Under the pieces are notes generated by a model that was given only the letters and a program-made list of their open reading frames with translations, made no database searches and was not told the DNA's origin. A stretch of DNA of 56,020 bases from Gemmatimonadota bacterium (lineage in GTDB: Bacteria > Gemmatimonadota > Gemmatimonadetes > Palauibacterales > KS3-K002), in contig CP070812.1 in NCBI GenBank assembly GCA_020344015.1, forward strand, positions 2,813,425 to 2,869,444. Reading direction: 5' to 3'. Position 1 is the stretch's first letter. Every line of letters begins with the position of its first letter. Of the stretch, positions 7,501-14,611 are shown piece by piece. Position numbers and translations under genes: made by a program.

Positions 7501-8420
7501 ACTGCACCCTCGAGGGGAGCCTCTGTCGTGAAGGGAGGGCACGGCGTGAGCCTCGAGCGGACATTTGGAGCGCGGTGGCCGGTCATGTATCGCAGCCCGG
7601 TGTTGCGCGACATGAAGCGAGGGGCTCCGCGCCGTGCCCGACCGGTCCAACTGGCCAGCGTGAGCCCGAAGCGAGTGGTTCTCGCGCCTCCGACCGACTG
7701 GCGGCGACTTCCGTTCCGGCGTTGCGAATCGGGCTCCGCTTCGTCCGCGGCCTCGGCTCGAAGGCGGAGGAAAAACTGAAGGCGGCGTGGGAGGCTGGCG
7801 GCCCGTTCCGGAGTGTGGAGGACGTGGTGCGGCGCTCGGGCCTCGGCCTCCCCGCCCTGAAGACGCTGGCCGAGGCGGGCGCCTTCCAGACGCTCTGGGG
7901 CCCGGGCCGGCGCTCGGCGCTCTGGGAGGTGCTGGCGCGGCTGGCGCAGAGGCCGCTGGCGCAGGTCGAGTCGACGCAAGAACCAAAGCTAAGGGAGATG
8001 AGAAAGGTCGAGCTGGTCGCCGCCGATTACACGACCACGGGGCTGTGCACGCACGGGCACCCGATGGAGCATCTGCGTGCGGCGCTCCGTGTTCGGGGGG
8101 TGCTGTCGGCGGAGGAGTTGCGGAGCGTGCGGAGCGGCCGGCGCGTGAAGGTGGCGGGGGTAGTGATCTGCCGGCAGCGACCGGGCACGGCGAAGGGGGT
8201 GTGCTTCATCACCTTGGAGGACGAGACCGGGTTCTCGAACTTCGTGGTCTATGCCGATCTCTTCCAACGCTACCGCAAGACCATCGTCCGCTCACCGGTA
8301 CTGCTAATCGAAGGGATCGCTCAGAACGAGCAGGACGTGGTTAACGTGCAGGCGCGGCGTGTCGAGGCGATCGAGCCGCGGGCCGGCGCCGATGTCATCG
8401 AGAGCCACGACTTCCACTAG
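4512..8420 (+). CDS. dnaE2: Error-prone DNA polymerase DnaE2 with three in-frame repeat insertions
   Basis: C-family polymerase alpha subunit used in mutagenic translesion synthesis. From ATG 4512 it has 1302 residues against about 1050 usual. The PHP domain opens with AELHCHSAFSLLDGAS. The palm has GRGSAANS and PDIDLDIEH (acidic residues D583, D585 and D587), with a third acidic motif around IKIDLLGLGML. The middle carries RPGPIQGDMVHPY and YGFPESHSASFALLVYASAYLK. The C terminus has an OB fold (VKVAGVVICRQRPGTAKGV) and ends in DFH, typical of DnaE2. Low-complexity inserts at about residues 105-180, 374-497 and 1002-1071 interrupt otherwise continuous family sequence. Their DNA is palindromic repeat. 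Removing them restores normal length. No imuA or imuB is adjacent. Whether the expanded protein is active is unknown, but all polymerase motifs are intact. Confidence 0.9.
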   Translation: MPSYAELHCHSAFSLLDGASTPEVLVRQAVELGIRALALTDHDDLGGAVRFSRAAREVGLEAIVGAELTVRSAEPGEGPGHITLLARTAEGYANLSELVTRGRRREAHSLRARDGVGSGGPLASGSRHRRRATPRSRVCSRPTRGGPPPPPPPVPTVAAGPRASDPSASDRAWAPSRGRPRVSWDDLAELGGGLLALTGCPQGELARRVRAGDEKGARELLDYLRSAYDGYVAVEVWDHALPEERELADRLLELADRRGIAAVATNDVHYATPAARIVHDVLTCLRHQVTLDEAGTRLRPNGEWYLKPPSVVWRRWRHRRDVVENTLALAAECPFRLADLSPSMPGFQVPPGTTRQEFLERLVWKGALERYGGASGQRRNGDPIRVADPSPARTTRRREVPVPDEPRHIENVPENGGRPRVTPCSDGDRAPQWSSNRLSNCEREGAVGASSGHLERGGRSPIPARVARHEARGSHRARPVSATRSDATSAPPHNNGRWGLTQRVRRQIRRELEVIARLDLAGYFLPVWDIVRFARRRGILLQGRGSAANSCVCYCLGITAVDPIKFELLFERFLSEERGGAPDIDLDIEHEQREEVLQYVYKKYGRAHAAMVCEAITYRGRSAVRDAARVLGFSTDVADRLATEAERREAAEAADALEDGGLVACGLDPASSRVRALVHVVRGLDQLPRHRSIHVGGFVLTEGPLSRVVPIEPAAMPDRTVIQWDKDDLDFTGLIKIDLLGLGMLTCLAKAIRYIRETRGTTIDLAQLPASDPHVYKMIQEADTVGVFQIESRAQMNSLPRLKPERFYDLVVQVALIRPGPIQGDMVHPYVRRRRGEEPVTYLHPDLEPILHRTLGVPLFQEQGMKVAVAMAGFTPGQADALRRAMGFKRSKEAMALIEPALRQGMTKRGISHDVQEQIVKQLTAFANYGFPESHSASFALLVYASAYLKRYYAPEFFCALLNSLPMGFYAPGTLVHDARRHDVEVRPVDLAYSSWDCTLEGSLCREGRARREPRADIWSAVAGHVSQPGVARHEARGSAPCPTGPTGQREPEASGSRASDRLAATSVPALRIGLRFVRGLGSKAEEKLKAAWEAGGPFRSVEDVVRRSGLGLPALKTLAEAGAFQTLWGPGRRSALWEVLARLAQRPLAQVESTQEPKLREMRKVELVAADYTTTGLCTHGHPMEHLRAALRVRGVLSAEELRSVRSGRRVKVAGVVICRQRPGTAKGVCFITLEDETGFSNFVVYADLFQRYRKTIVRSPVLLIEGIAQNEQDVVNVQARRVEAIEPRAGADVIESHDFH
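4823..5050 (+). repeat. In-frame palindromic insertion 1 in dnaE2
   Basis: About 225 bases lie between codons for NLSELVTRGRR and RPRVSWDDLAEL, positions that are nearly adjacent in other DnaE2 proteins. 4860-4875 pairs with 4945-4960 at 15 of 16 positions. 4854-4874 can alternatively pair with 4988-5009. CCACTCGCTTCGGGCTCGC at 4872-4890 is the exact reverse complement of a block at 29030-29048. Translation gives Arg/Ser/Gly/Pro-rich sequence, including a run of seven prolines. Confidence 0.8.
5631..6004 (+). repeat. In-frame palindromic insertion 2 in dnaE2
   Basis: About 370 bases lie between codons for KGALERYGG and VRRQIRRELEVIARL, again nearly contiguous in relatives. The second half is a copy of the dispersed palindromic element in reverse orientation. 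Outer arms 5845-5858 and 5928-5941 pair at 13 of 14 positions. A 34-base block (5854-5887) and a 24-base block (5910-5933) are identical to ones in insertion 3. The first half (5631-5840) has no identified relative in the window. Confidence 0.8.
7515..7721 (+). repeat. In-frame palindromic insertion 3 in dnaE2
   Basis: About 205 bases lie between codons for SSWDCTLEG and PALRIGLRFVRGLG. It contains the second coding copy of the element: 7548-7581 and 7605-7628 are identical to blocks of insertion 2, while the outer arms (7538-7546 and 7630-7638, perfect 9 bp) have a different sequence. A second motif type, GAGCCCGAAGCGAGTGGT (7662-7679) followed by CTCGCGCCTCCGACC, is shared with insertion 1 and with 29031-29062. 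The 34-base block is read in a different frame from insertion 2; the 24-base block is read in the same frame. Confidence 0.8.
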
Positions 8421-8421
8421 C

Positions 8422-9015
8422 TCAACAGGAGCCGCTGGGAAGCATGCACTTCACCGCGTTCCCCTCGGCGGTGCCAACGAACGGGACGTCGAACTCACCG
8501 TCGTCGACGGTGATGACCTGGGTCCCCGTGCCGCCCTCGTCACGGGCGACGAACTGGAAGGTGCCGCGTAATCGCCCCTCCGCGATCTCGGCGATCGTCA
8601 CGCTTCCCGATGTGATCTCGAAGTAGTGGTCGAAGAGACCGCCGTCGTAGCCGAAGAACACTCGGCCGTGACAGTCGGCGTTCGACTCGCACGGTGTAAA
8701 GGTGCCGGTGCCGAGCGACGTGAGTTGGAGGACGAAGAGATCCCCTATTGGATCTTCGGAGGGGCGGAAGGCGGCCAGCACGAGACCTCCGAGGGAGTCG
8801 GCTTCGGCGGCGATTGCCCAACTGCCGAACTCCGGCTGGCCATCGCCGCCAACCACCGGGGTGCCAGCGGCAAGGTAGGAGCCCGACAGATCTCCGCTGA
8901 AGCTGAAGGCCAGACCGTTGATACCTTCCGGCCCGTCGCCCGTCTCGTCGCAGCCGGCCAGCGACGTCGCGACTGCAAAGCCACCGGCCAGAGCAAGAAC
9001 ATGAACCGCCTTCAT
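8422..9015 (-). CDS. Secreted lipoprotein of unknown function
   Basis: A 197-residue protein from the ATG at 9015, chosen because a strong GGGGGG ribosome binding site lies about 3 bases upstream and a lipoprotein signal begins there (MKAVHVLALAGG, lipobox SLAGC, cysteine near residue 22). The mature part is beta-rich and begins with an acidic linker (DETGDGPEG). FTPCESNADCHGRVFFGYDGG may hold a disulfide, and VKCMLPSGSC at the very end a second pair. No family was recognised. It is convergent with dnaE2, with the two stop codons directly abutting, so the two genes are not co-transcribed. Confidence 0.75.
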   Translation of the reverse strand: MKAVHVLALAGGFAVATSLAGCDETGDGPEGINGLAFSFSGDLSGSYLAAGTPVVGGDGQPEFGSWAIAAEADSLGGLVLAAFRPSEDPIGDLFVLQLTSLGTGTFTPCESNADCHGRVFFGYDGGLFDHYFEITSGSVTIAEIAEGRLRGTFQFVARDEGGTGTQVITVDDGEFDVPFVGTAEGNAVKCMLPSGSC

Positions 9016-9267
9016 AACCCCCCCTGAAAAATCTTCGTTTGCTTCTTGGCAAGCGCCAAATATGGCAAGCCGTGTGCCAGCCGGCGACGCTGGATCGGTG
9101 CACCTCGTAAGAGGGGGAGTCGTACGAGACAAATGGGATCGTCAGATTTCCGCCGCACGGGCTCAGCTTTTTGAGGTCATGGCTGCGACGATCTGAGCGA
9201 CCGGTTGCATCCTTAGTTCACAAGTAGGAGTCCACTGAAGTCTAACTCACCCTGGGGGAGTCCAGGC

Positions 9268-10263
9268 ATGTTCCGTCGAGGCGAAGTGGTCCTGCCAACC
9301 TGCGCCCTTCTGCTGCTCAGCGGCGCCGTGTCGCTGGGAGCACAGGAGGTTTGGCTACAGGGCCGTGTCGAGCTGACGCCTTGCCAGCTGCCGCTGTACG
9401 AGGGTGAGGCGTGGTGCGGCGCGTACGAGGTTTGGGAGGACCGCGACGCCCAGGCCGGCCGCCGAATCACACTCCGCATCGGCGTCCAGCGCGCCGAGTC
9501 GCCCGACCCGCTGCCGGACCCGGTGTTCATCTTCAACGGTGGGCCCGGCGGCGCCGCGGTGGAACTGGCCGCCTACGTCGCCGAGTGCCGGGCAGTCCTG
9601 GGAGGACGGGCCGAAGGGCCGGCCCACTTCGTGAATACCGACTCGAGATTGGGGGACCCGGACATGATAGCGGTGACCCGAGACCAGATCGGTGCGACGC
9701 TTCGCTTCATGCTCGTCTCGCAGGGAGGGGCGAGCCAGATCCCCGCCTTCGTGCACGCGGCCTACCAGGACGACTTCGGCCCCCTGGGTGAAAGGGCCCT
9801 GCTCCAGCGGAGGCTCGGCCCGACCGCGTTCAGTAGAGGACTCTTCTTTTCCGTAATCTGCGCCGAGGAGGTCACGCGCCTATCTGAAGAAGAGTTGTCC
9901 GAGATGTCCGAGGGCACATTCTGGGGCGAGTCGTGGGTCCGTGGCATCGTGGACGATTGCTCCGGCTGGCCGATCGGCGAGCTGCCGCCCGGTTACTTCG
10001 AGCCGGTGGCCGGACTGACGCCGGTCCTCATTCAGCACGGCTGGCTGGATCCGGTCACGCCGCCCGCTTGGGCGGAGGAGCTGACGAGGCACCTGCCCAA
10101 CGCTCGGGTCATGGTGATTCGCGAAGGTCATCACAACTTTGGCTACGAAGAATGTGGCAAGCGGCACATGGCCGAGTGCATCGACAATCTGGATTCTTCA
10201 AGCCTGGACGAGAGCTGCACGGCGGAGATGAAGCGGCCCCCGTTCCTGGTTCCCGAGCGCTAG
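9268..10263 (+). CDS. Truncated TAP-type alpha/beta hydrolase lacking the nucleophile
   Basis: A 331-residue secreted protein (signal peptide to about LGAQE, good GGGGGAG ribosome binding site). The family is that of secreted tripeptidyl aminopeptidases and proline iminopeptidases, usually about 480-500 residues. Present are the N-terminal strand and oxyanion segment FNGGPGGAA, the lid-like TRDQIGATLRFMLVSQGG, the acid-loop GWLDPVTPP and the catalytic-His segment IREGHHNFG. Absent is any GxSxG; family sequence jumps from GGPGGAAVEL to AYVAECRAVLGG and then to the lid. Two in-frame internal deletions best explain this. It is probably catalytically dead, or a decaying gene that kept its frame. 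It stands alone, upstream of the cytochrome operon. Confidence 0.75.
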   Translation: MFRRGEVVLPTCALLLLSGAVSLGAQEVWLQGRVELTPCQLPLYEGEAWCGAYEVWEDRDAQAGRRITLRIGVQRAESPDPLPDPVFIFNGGPGGAAVELAAYVAECRAVLGGRAEGPAHFVNTDSRLGDPDMIAVTRDQIGATLRFMLVSQGGASQIPAFVHAAYQDDFGPLGERALLQRRLGPTAFSRGLFFSVICAEEVTRLSEEELSEMSEGTFWGESWVRGIVDDCSGWPIGELPPGYFEPVAGLTPVLIQHGWLDPVTPPAWAEELTRHLPNARVMVIREGHHNFGYEECGKRHMAECIDNLDSSSLDESCTAEMKRPPFLVPER

Positions 10264-10336
10264 CCAATCCGGCAGCCGTCAAGTATGTTTGCCGGTCGCT
10301 TGACCCGGCTTACAGCATGGCCGCGCTGATTTCATA

Positions 10337-10355
10337 GCGCCGCAGGTCGCGGCGC
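10337..10355. other. Perfect 7-bp GC hairpin upstream of the heme operon
   Basis: GCGCCGC (10337-10343) and GCGGCGC (10349-10355) pair perfectly over a 5-base loop in the gap between the hydrolase and the tetraheme gene. No T-run follows. It could be a weak terminator for the hydrolase or a regulatory structure. Confidence 0.4.
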
Positions 10356-10459
10356 GATTCGTGGATAGATCAGCGCACTCGCGCCCGAGACATACCAGCG
10401 TTCTGTGTGCCATGGGGTTGAACGCTATCGTCCACGCCATCACGCAGCGGAGGGCAAGG

Positions 10460-11671
10460 ATGGAAGACAGGCTGTACGGCAGGCCGGCGGCCAGGGCCCG
10501 GGTAGGCCTGATAACAGCCGCGCTCCTGCTCACGTACCCTCAGGCGGTTGGTGCACAGGCTGGTGGGGACCTGACGCAGAACCCGCTCGCCGGCGCCCAG
10601 GTATTCGGGGCGAAGGGCTGCGTCAAGTGTCACGCGGTGAACGGTCTGGGTGGTACGGTAGGGCCGGATCTGGGCCGTATCGCGCGGCGCCGGTCCTTCC
10701 ACGAGCTTGCCGCCACGATGTGGAACCATCTTCCCGAGATGGGCGCCAGGATGCTCGAGTATGGGATCGAACGCCCCCAGATGAGTCCACGCGAGGCCGC
10801 GGATCTCATCGCCTTTCTCTTCACCCTCGACTACTTCGATGCGCCGGGTGACGTGGAAGTTGGGCAGCGCCTGTTCACCGAAAAGAAATGTGTCGTCTGT
10901 CACCAGGTAGGCGTGTACGGTGGTGTGATCGGTCCCAGCCTCGACCACCTCAGCCAGTTCGGCTCGCCGATCTTGGTGGCCACCGCCATGTGGAACCATG
11001 GCCCGGCCATGTCCGAGCTGATGAGGGCCAGAGGGATCGAGCGTCCGACGTTCGGCGACACAGAGTTGAACGACTTGATCTCTTACCTCGAGACCGTTTC
11101 TGCCGCGCCGCTCGATGGGCCTCTCTATGTCCTCCCCGGAAGCGCTGAGGAAGGAAGGGTGGTCTTCATAGAGCGTCAGTGCAGAGAGTGCCACGCCGTG
11201 GGGGGCGTCGGCGGCCGAGTCGGCCCCGACCTGGCTACCCGGGGAGACACGCGTGGACTGACCGAGTTCGCAGCGGCGATGTGGAACAAAGCGCCCGCGA
11301 TGACCGAGGCGATGCGGGCTCGCGGGACCGACATACCGCAATTGGGCGGCGGCGAGATGGCCGACCTGGTCGCCTACCTCTACTCCGTCCAGTATTTCGC
11401 CGACGCGGGCGATCCCAACGTCGGCCACCGGGCACTGGCGGCCAAGGGTTGTCTGAGATGCCACTCGCTGAACGGCACCGGTGGTGAGGACGCAAGCGAT
11501 CTGGCACAGGCGGTAGGGTTGGATTCGCCGGCGGCGGTGATAGCATCGCTGTGGAATCACTCGATCCTAATGGAGACCGGGGACGCAGGCCCAGAGGCTG
11601 ACTGGGTCCGGTTGGATCCCGAGGAGATGGCAGACATCATGGCGTTTCTCGAAGCGATGGCAGGCAGGTGA
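10460..11671 (+). CDS. Periplasmic tetraheme protein of four tandem cytochrome c domains
   Basis: A 403-residue protein. ATG 10460 is chosen because GGAGGG lies 5 bases upstream and a signal peptide starts there (ARVGLITAALLL to VGAQA). Four class-I-type cytochrome c repeats of roughly 100 residues follow, each with one CxxCH: CVKCH, CVVCH, CRECH and CLRCH. Each is followed by GGxxGPDL, except the degenerate last repeat, and then by MWNHxPxM-like segments whose Met is a likely sixth ligand. The fourth reads LWNHSILM. The protein probably carries electrons between the membrane complex and other periplasmic proteins. It is the first gene of the plus-strand operon, and its stop overlaps the next start by one base. 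Confidence 0.9.
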   Translation: MEDRLYGRPAARARVGLITAALLLTYPQAVGAQAGGDLTQNPLAGAQVFGAKGCVKCHAVNGLGGTVGPDLGRIARRRSFHELAATMWNHLPEMGARMLEYGIERPQMSPREAADLIAFLFTLDYFDAPGDVEVGQRLFTEKKCVVCHQVGVYGGVIGPSLDHLSQFGSPILVATAMWNHGPAMSELMRARGIERPTFGDTELNDLISYLETVSAAPLDGPLYVLPGSAEEGRVVFIERQCRECHAVGGVGGRVGPDLATRGDTRGLTEFAAAMWNKAPAMTEAMRARGTDIPQLGGGEMADLVAYLYSVQYFADAGDPNVGHRALAAKGCLRCHSLNGTGGEDASDLAQAVGLDSPAAVIASLWNHSILMETGDAGPEADWVRLDPEEMADIMAFLEAMAGR

Positions 11672-12921
11672 TGGACACACGCACGTACAGATTACTGCTC
11701 GGTCTCGCCGCGGCCACGCTGCTTTGGCCGCGACTCGGGCAGGCGCAGGAGGAGGCGAGTAGCTGCGTCGGTTGTCACGCCGCGCTGAGCGACGATCTGC
11801 TTTCGGCGCCCGTGTCTGAATTGGAGCGGGACGTTCACTCGGACTTCGGCTGTGTCGGCTGCCACGGCGGCGATGCGCAAGAGTTCAGTATGCTGGCCAT
11901 GGATCCGGCCCGCGGCTATGTGGGGATCCCGGAGCCGCGAGAGGTCGAATCGCTCTGCGGCCGCTGCCACTCGGATGCCGAATTCATGAAGCGGTTCGAC
12001 CCGGCGTTTCGCGTTGACCAGGTGACGGAATACCGGACATCGGTGCACGGGAGCCGCCTGGCGTCGGTCAACGATCAGCGCGTGGCGACCTGTGTCGGCT
12101 GCCATCCGGCACACTCGATCAAACCGCCGTCCGATCCCAGCTCCAGCGTCCACCCCTTGAACGTCGCCGAGACCTGCGGGCAGTGTCACGCGGACCCAGA
12201 CTACATGAGCCCCTACGCGATCCCCACAGACCAGCACGACAGGTACATGGAGAGCATCCACTGGCACATGCTGTCGGAGGAAGGCGACCTTTCGGCACCT
12301 ACCTGTAACGATTGCCACGGCAACCACGGTGCGGCGCCGCCCGGCGTCTCGTGGGTCGGCAACGTCTGCGGTCAGTGTCACATGGTGATGGGGGAGCTGT
12401 TCGCCGAGAGCTTCCACTCCGAGATCTTTACCATGTTGGGCCGACCCGGCTGCGCGACCTGTCACGACAATCATCGGACGGTCGCTGCGGGCGACGAGTT
12501 GTTGGGCCTCGGTGAAGGAGCCGCCTGTGCGATGTGCCATACCGAATCCTCCGCCGGCGGCGCGGTGGCCTCGTCGATGAGAAGCTTGATCGACTCGCTG
12601 ACAGCGCGGTACGAGGCGGCGGACTCGATCTTGGCTGAGGCCGAGAATGTAGGATTGGAGGTCAGCGAGGCACAGTTCGGACTGGGCGACGCTCGGACCG
12701 CGCTGGTCAGTGCTCGCACGGCCGTTCACAGCTTCTCGCTGGAAGCAGTGAAAGAAGAAGTCGACGCGGGGCTCGAGGTTACGGCAGTAGCGTATGCGAG
12801 TGGTGAAGGGGCGCTGGGCGAATTCCTCATCCGGCGACTCGGATTGGCAATTTCGGTGGCGCTTATTCTGGCGCTGATTGCAGGACTTGTCCTGAAGATT
12901 CGGAAGATCGAGCAGGCGTAA
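11671..12921 (+). CDS. Membrane-anchored nine-heme cytochrome c, paralogue 1
   Basis: About 416 residues: signal peptide (LLLGLAAATLLWPRLGQAQ), nine CxxCH motifs over residues about 33-290 (CVGCH three times, CGRCH, CGQCH twice, CNDCH, CATCH and CAMCH), then a heme-free helical region of about 90 residues and a single C-terminal transmembrane helix with a short basic tail. It is clearly paralogous to the nine-heme protein at 19597-20835. Both share the order of motifs and segments such as a CHSD...EYRTS.HG block. The ATG overlaps the upstream TGA, though a GTG 3 bases earlier is also possible. The Rieske and cytochrome b genes follow, so it is probably the c-type subunit that accepts electrons from the Rieske cluster. 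Confidence 0.9.
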   Translation: MDTRTYRLLLGLAAATLLWPRLGQAQEEASSCVGCHAALSDDLLSAPVSELERDVHSDFGCVGCHGGDAQEFSMLAMDPARGYVGIPEPREVESLCGRCHSDAEFMKRFDPAFRVDQVTEYRTSVHGSRLASVNDQRVATCVGCHPAHSIKPPSDPSSSVHPLNVAETCGQCHADPDYMSPYAIPTDQHDRYMESIHWHMLSEEGDLSAPTCNDCHGNHGAAPPGVSWVGNVCGQCHMVMGELFAESFHSEIFTMLGRPGCATCHDNHRTVAAGDELLGLGEGAACAMCHTESSAGGAVASSMRSLIDSLTARYEAADSILAEAENVGLEVSEAQFGLGDARTALVSARTAVHSFSLEAVKEEVDAGLEVTAVAYASGEGALGEFLIRRLGLAISVALILALIAGLVLKIRKIEQA

Positions 12922-12945
12922 TTCGATTGCGCACGGGACGATCCC

Positions 12946-13416
12946 ATGGATAGAGACATGTTGACTGAAGAGACAACAGGCCCTCGGCAAAGCCGGCGCG
13001 GCTTCGTCAATTGGCTACTCGGAACGAGCGTCGGCGGTCTGCTGCTCGCGGTGCTCTACCCTGTGACGAGGTATCTCATTCCCCCCGAGACGGCTGAGTC
13101 CACGGCAGCAACTGTGACACTGTCGATAAGGCCCGAGGACATAGCTCCGAACTCGGCGCAGATCTTCAGGTTCGGCAACAAGCCGGGGATTCTGGTCCGT
13201 ACGGCCGCGGGTGAGCTGCGGGCGTTTTCGGCCTCGTGCACTCACCTTTCCTGCATCGTGCAATATCGGGATGACCTGGAACGCTTGTGGTGCGCGTGTC
13301 ACAACGGCCACTTCGACCTCAACGGTCGTGTTGTTCAGGGGCCGCCGCCGGCGCCTCTCGAGACCTTCGTCGTCAACGTGCGCGGCGATCAGATCGTCGT
13401 TAGCAGGGACGCGTGA
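12946..13416 (+). CDS. Rieske iron-sulfur protein, intact
   Basis: A 156-residue subunit of a cytochrome bc/b6f-type complex. An N-terminal RRGF with a hydrophobic helix (about residues 20-45) gives a Tat-like uncleaved anchor. The soluble domain has both cluster-binding boxes complete: CTHLSC (C98, H100, C103) and CACHNGH (C116, C118, H119), followed by the usual [10 protein letters not shown] turn. The four ligands are C98, H100, C116 and H119, and C103-C118 should form the stabilising disulfide. It transfers one electron from quinol to cytochrome c. The GTG start of cytochrome b overlaps its stop by 4 bases. Compare its ligand-less homologue at 22091-22552. Confidence 0.95.
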   Translation: MDRDMLTEETTGPRQSRRGFVNWLLGTSVGGLLLAVLYPVTRYLIPPETAESTAATVTLSIRPEDIAPNSAQIFRFGNKPGILVRTAAGELRAFSASCTHLSCIVQYRDDLERLWCACHNGHFDLNGRVVQGPPPAPLETFVVNVRGDQIVVSRDA

Positions 13417-14516
13417 GCATGGGGAATCTCAAGCAACGGTTCAGCGGAGTGTGGGCCTGGCTCGACGAGCGGCTGGACCTCGCCGCGGTCAGAAAGATCG
13501 CTGAAAAGAAAGAGGTGCCCGTTCACCGCCACACGATATGGTACTACCTGGGCGGAATGACCCTGTTTCTCTACCTGATACAAATCGCCACGGGCATATT
13601 GCTGCTGTTCTATTACCGCCCGAGCGCCGAAGACGCCTACGAGTCTGTTCAGTTCTTGATGTCCGAGGTGCACTTCGGCTGGCTGTTCCGCTCGATCCAC
13701 GCTTGGTCGGCCAACCTGATGATCTTTACCGCATTCCTGCACTTGTTCAGCGTGCTGCTGCTCAGGTCCTACAGGCAACCGCGCGAGATCTCGTGGATCT
13801 CTGGTGTGCTACTCTTGGGGCTCGCGATGGCCTTCGGTTTTACGGGCTACCTCCTACCTTGGAACGAGCTCGCCTACTTCGCCACCAGGGTCGGTACGCA
13901 GATAATGGAGGCCGTTCCGTTTATCGGTGCGTATATGGCCACGGTACTCCGTGGCGGAGATGATGTCTCCGGTGCCACGCTCACCCGCTTCTACGCGATC
14001 CATGTGGCGGTGTTGCCGATGCTGACCACCTTCTTGCTCGGCTTGCACCTGTTCCTGGTCCAGAAGCTCGGGATGAGCGTTCCGCTCGACGTGGAGCGCG
14101 AGGGTGGTGCGAAGGCTGGAATGAAGTTCGTCCCTAACTTCCTGCTTCGCGACCTCGTCGGGTGGCTGACGGCTCTGGCGATCCTCGCCGCTCTGGCAGC
14201 GTACTTCCCTGCACACCTCGGCGCCAAGGCGGACCCGTTCGCTCCAGCTCCGGCGGGAATAAAGCCGGAGTGGTACTTCATGTTCATGTTCCAGACACTG
14301 AAGTACCTGCCGGCTCACATCCTGTGGTTGGAGGGAGAAGTGGTCGGCATCTTGGGCTTCATGCTGGCCGGTGTCTTGCTGCTGATCTGGCCCTTCATCG
14401 AGCGAGGTTCAGGGCGTGGTGAACCGAGCCGCGTGTTCACCTGGATAGTGGTCGGGATGATCGTCTATATCATCGTGGTTACCTACCTGGGCTACGCCGC
14501 AGAACCCATGGCGTAG
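13413..14516 (+). CDS. Cytochrome b of a bc-type complex, with PEWY
   Basis: A 367-residue fused cytochrome b, with N- and C-terminal parts in one chain. Heme ligands H96/H110 and H197/H212 lie in helices B and D. The second pair has 14 intervening residues, as in b6-type proteins. PEWY at residues 285-288 supplies the Glu that handles the proton at the quinol-oxidising Qo site. About eight transmembrane helices are present. GTG 13413 overlaps the Rieske stop by 4 bases and has AGGGA at suitable spacing; the ATG at 13419 is an alternative. With the Rieske and nine-heme subunits this forms a standard electron-bifurcating quinol oxidase module. It is the last gene of its operon and is convergent with the NrfD gene. 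Confidence 0.95.
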   Translation: MSMGNLKQRFSGVWAWLDERLDLAAVRKIAEKKEVPVHRHTIWYYLGGMTLFLYLIQIATGILLLFYYRPSAEDAYESVQFLMSEVHFGWLFRSIHAWSANLMIFTAFLHLFSVLLLRSYRQPREISWISGVLLLGLAMAFGFTGYLLPWNELAYFATRVGTQIMEAVPFIGAYMATVLRGGDDVSGATLTRFYAIHVAVLPMLTTFLLGLHLFLVQKLGMSVPLDVEREGGAKAGMKFVPNFLLRDLVGWLTALAILAALAAYFPAHLGAKADPFAPAPAGIKPEWYFMFMFQTLKYLPAHILWLEGEVVGILGFMLAGVLLLIWPFIERGSGRGEPSRVFTWIVVGMIVYIIVVTYLGYAAEPMA

Positions 14517-14611
14517 CTCCAGCGCGCGGTGGCCGCCCCGAGATCGGCGACCGCCGGGCGCGGCCGGTGTGCCCGGCAGAACCCCAGTGCGAGTGTGGAG
14601 TTGGCTTGCGC

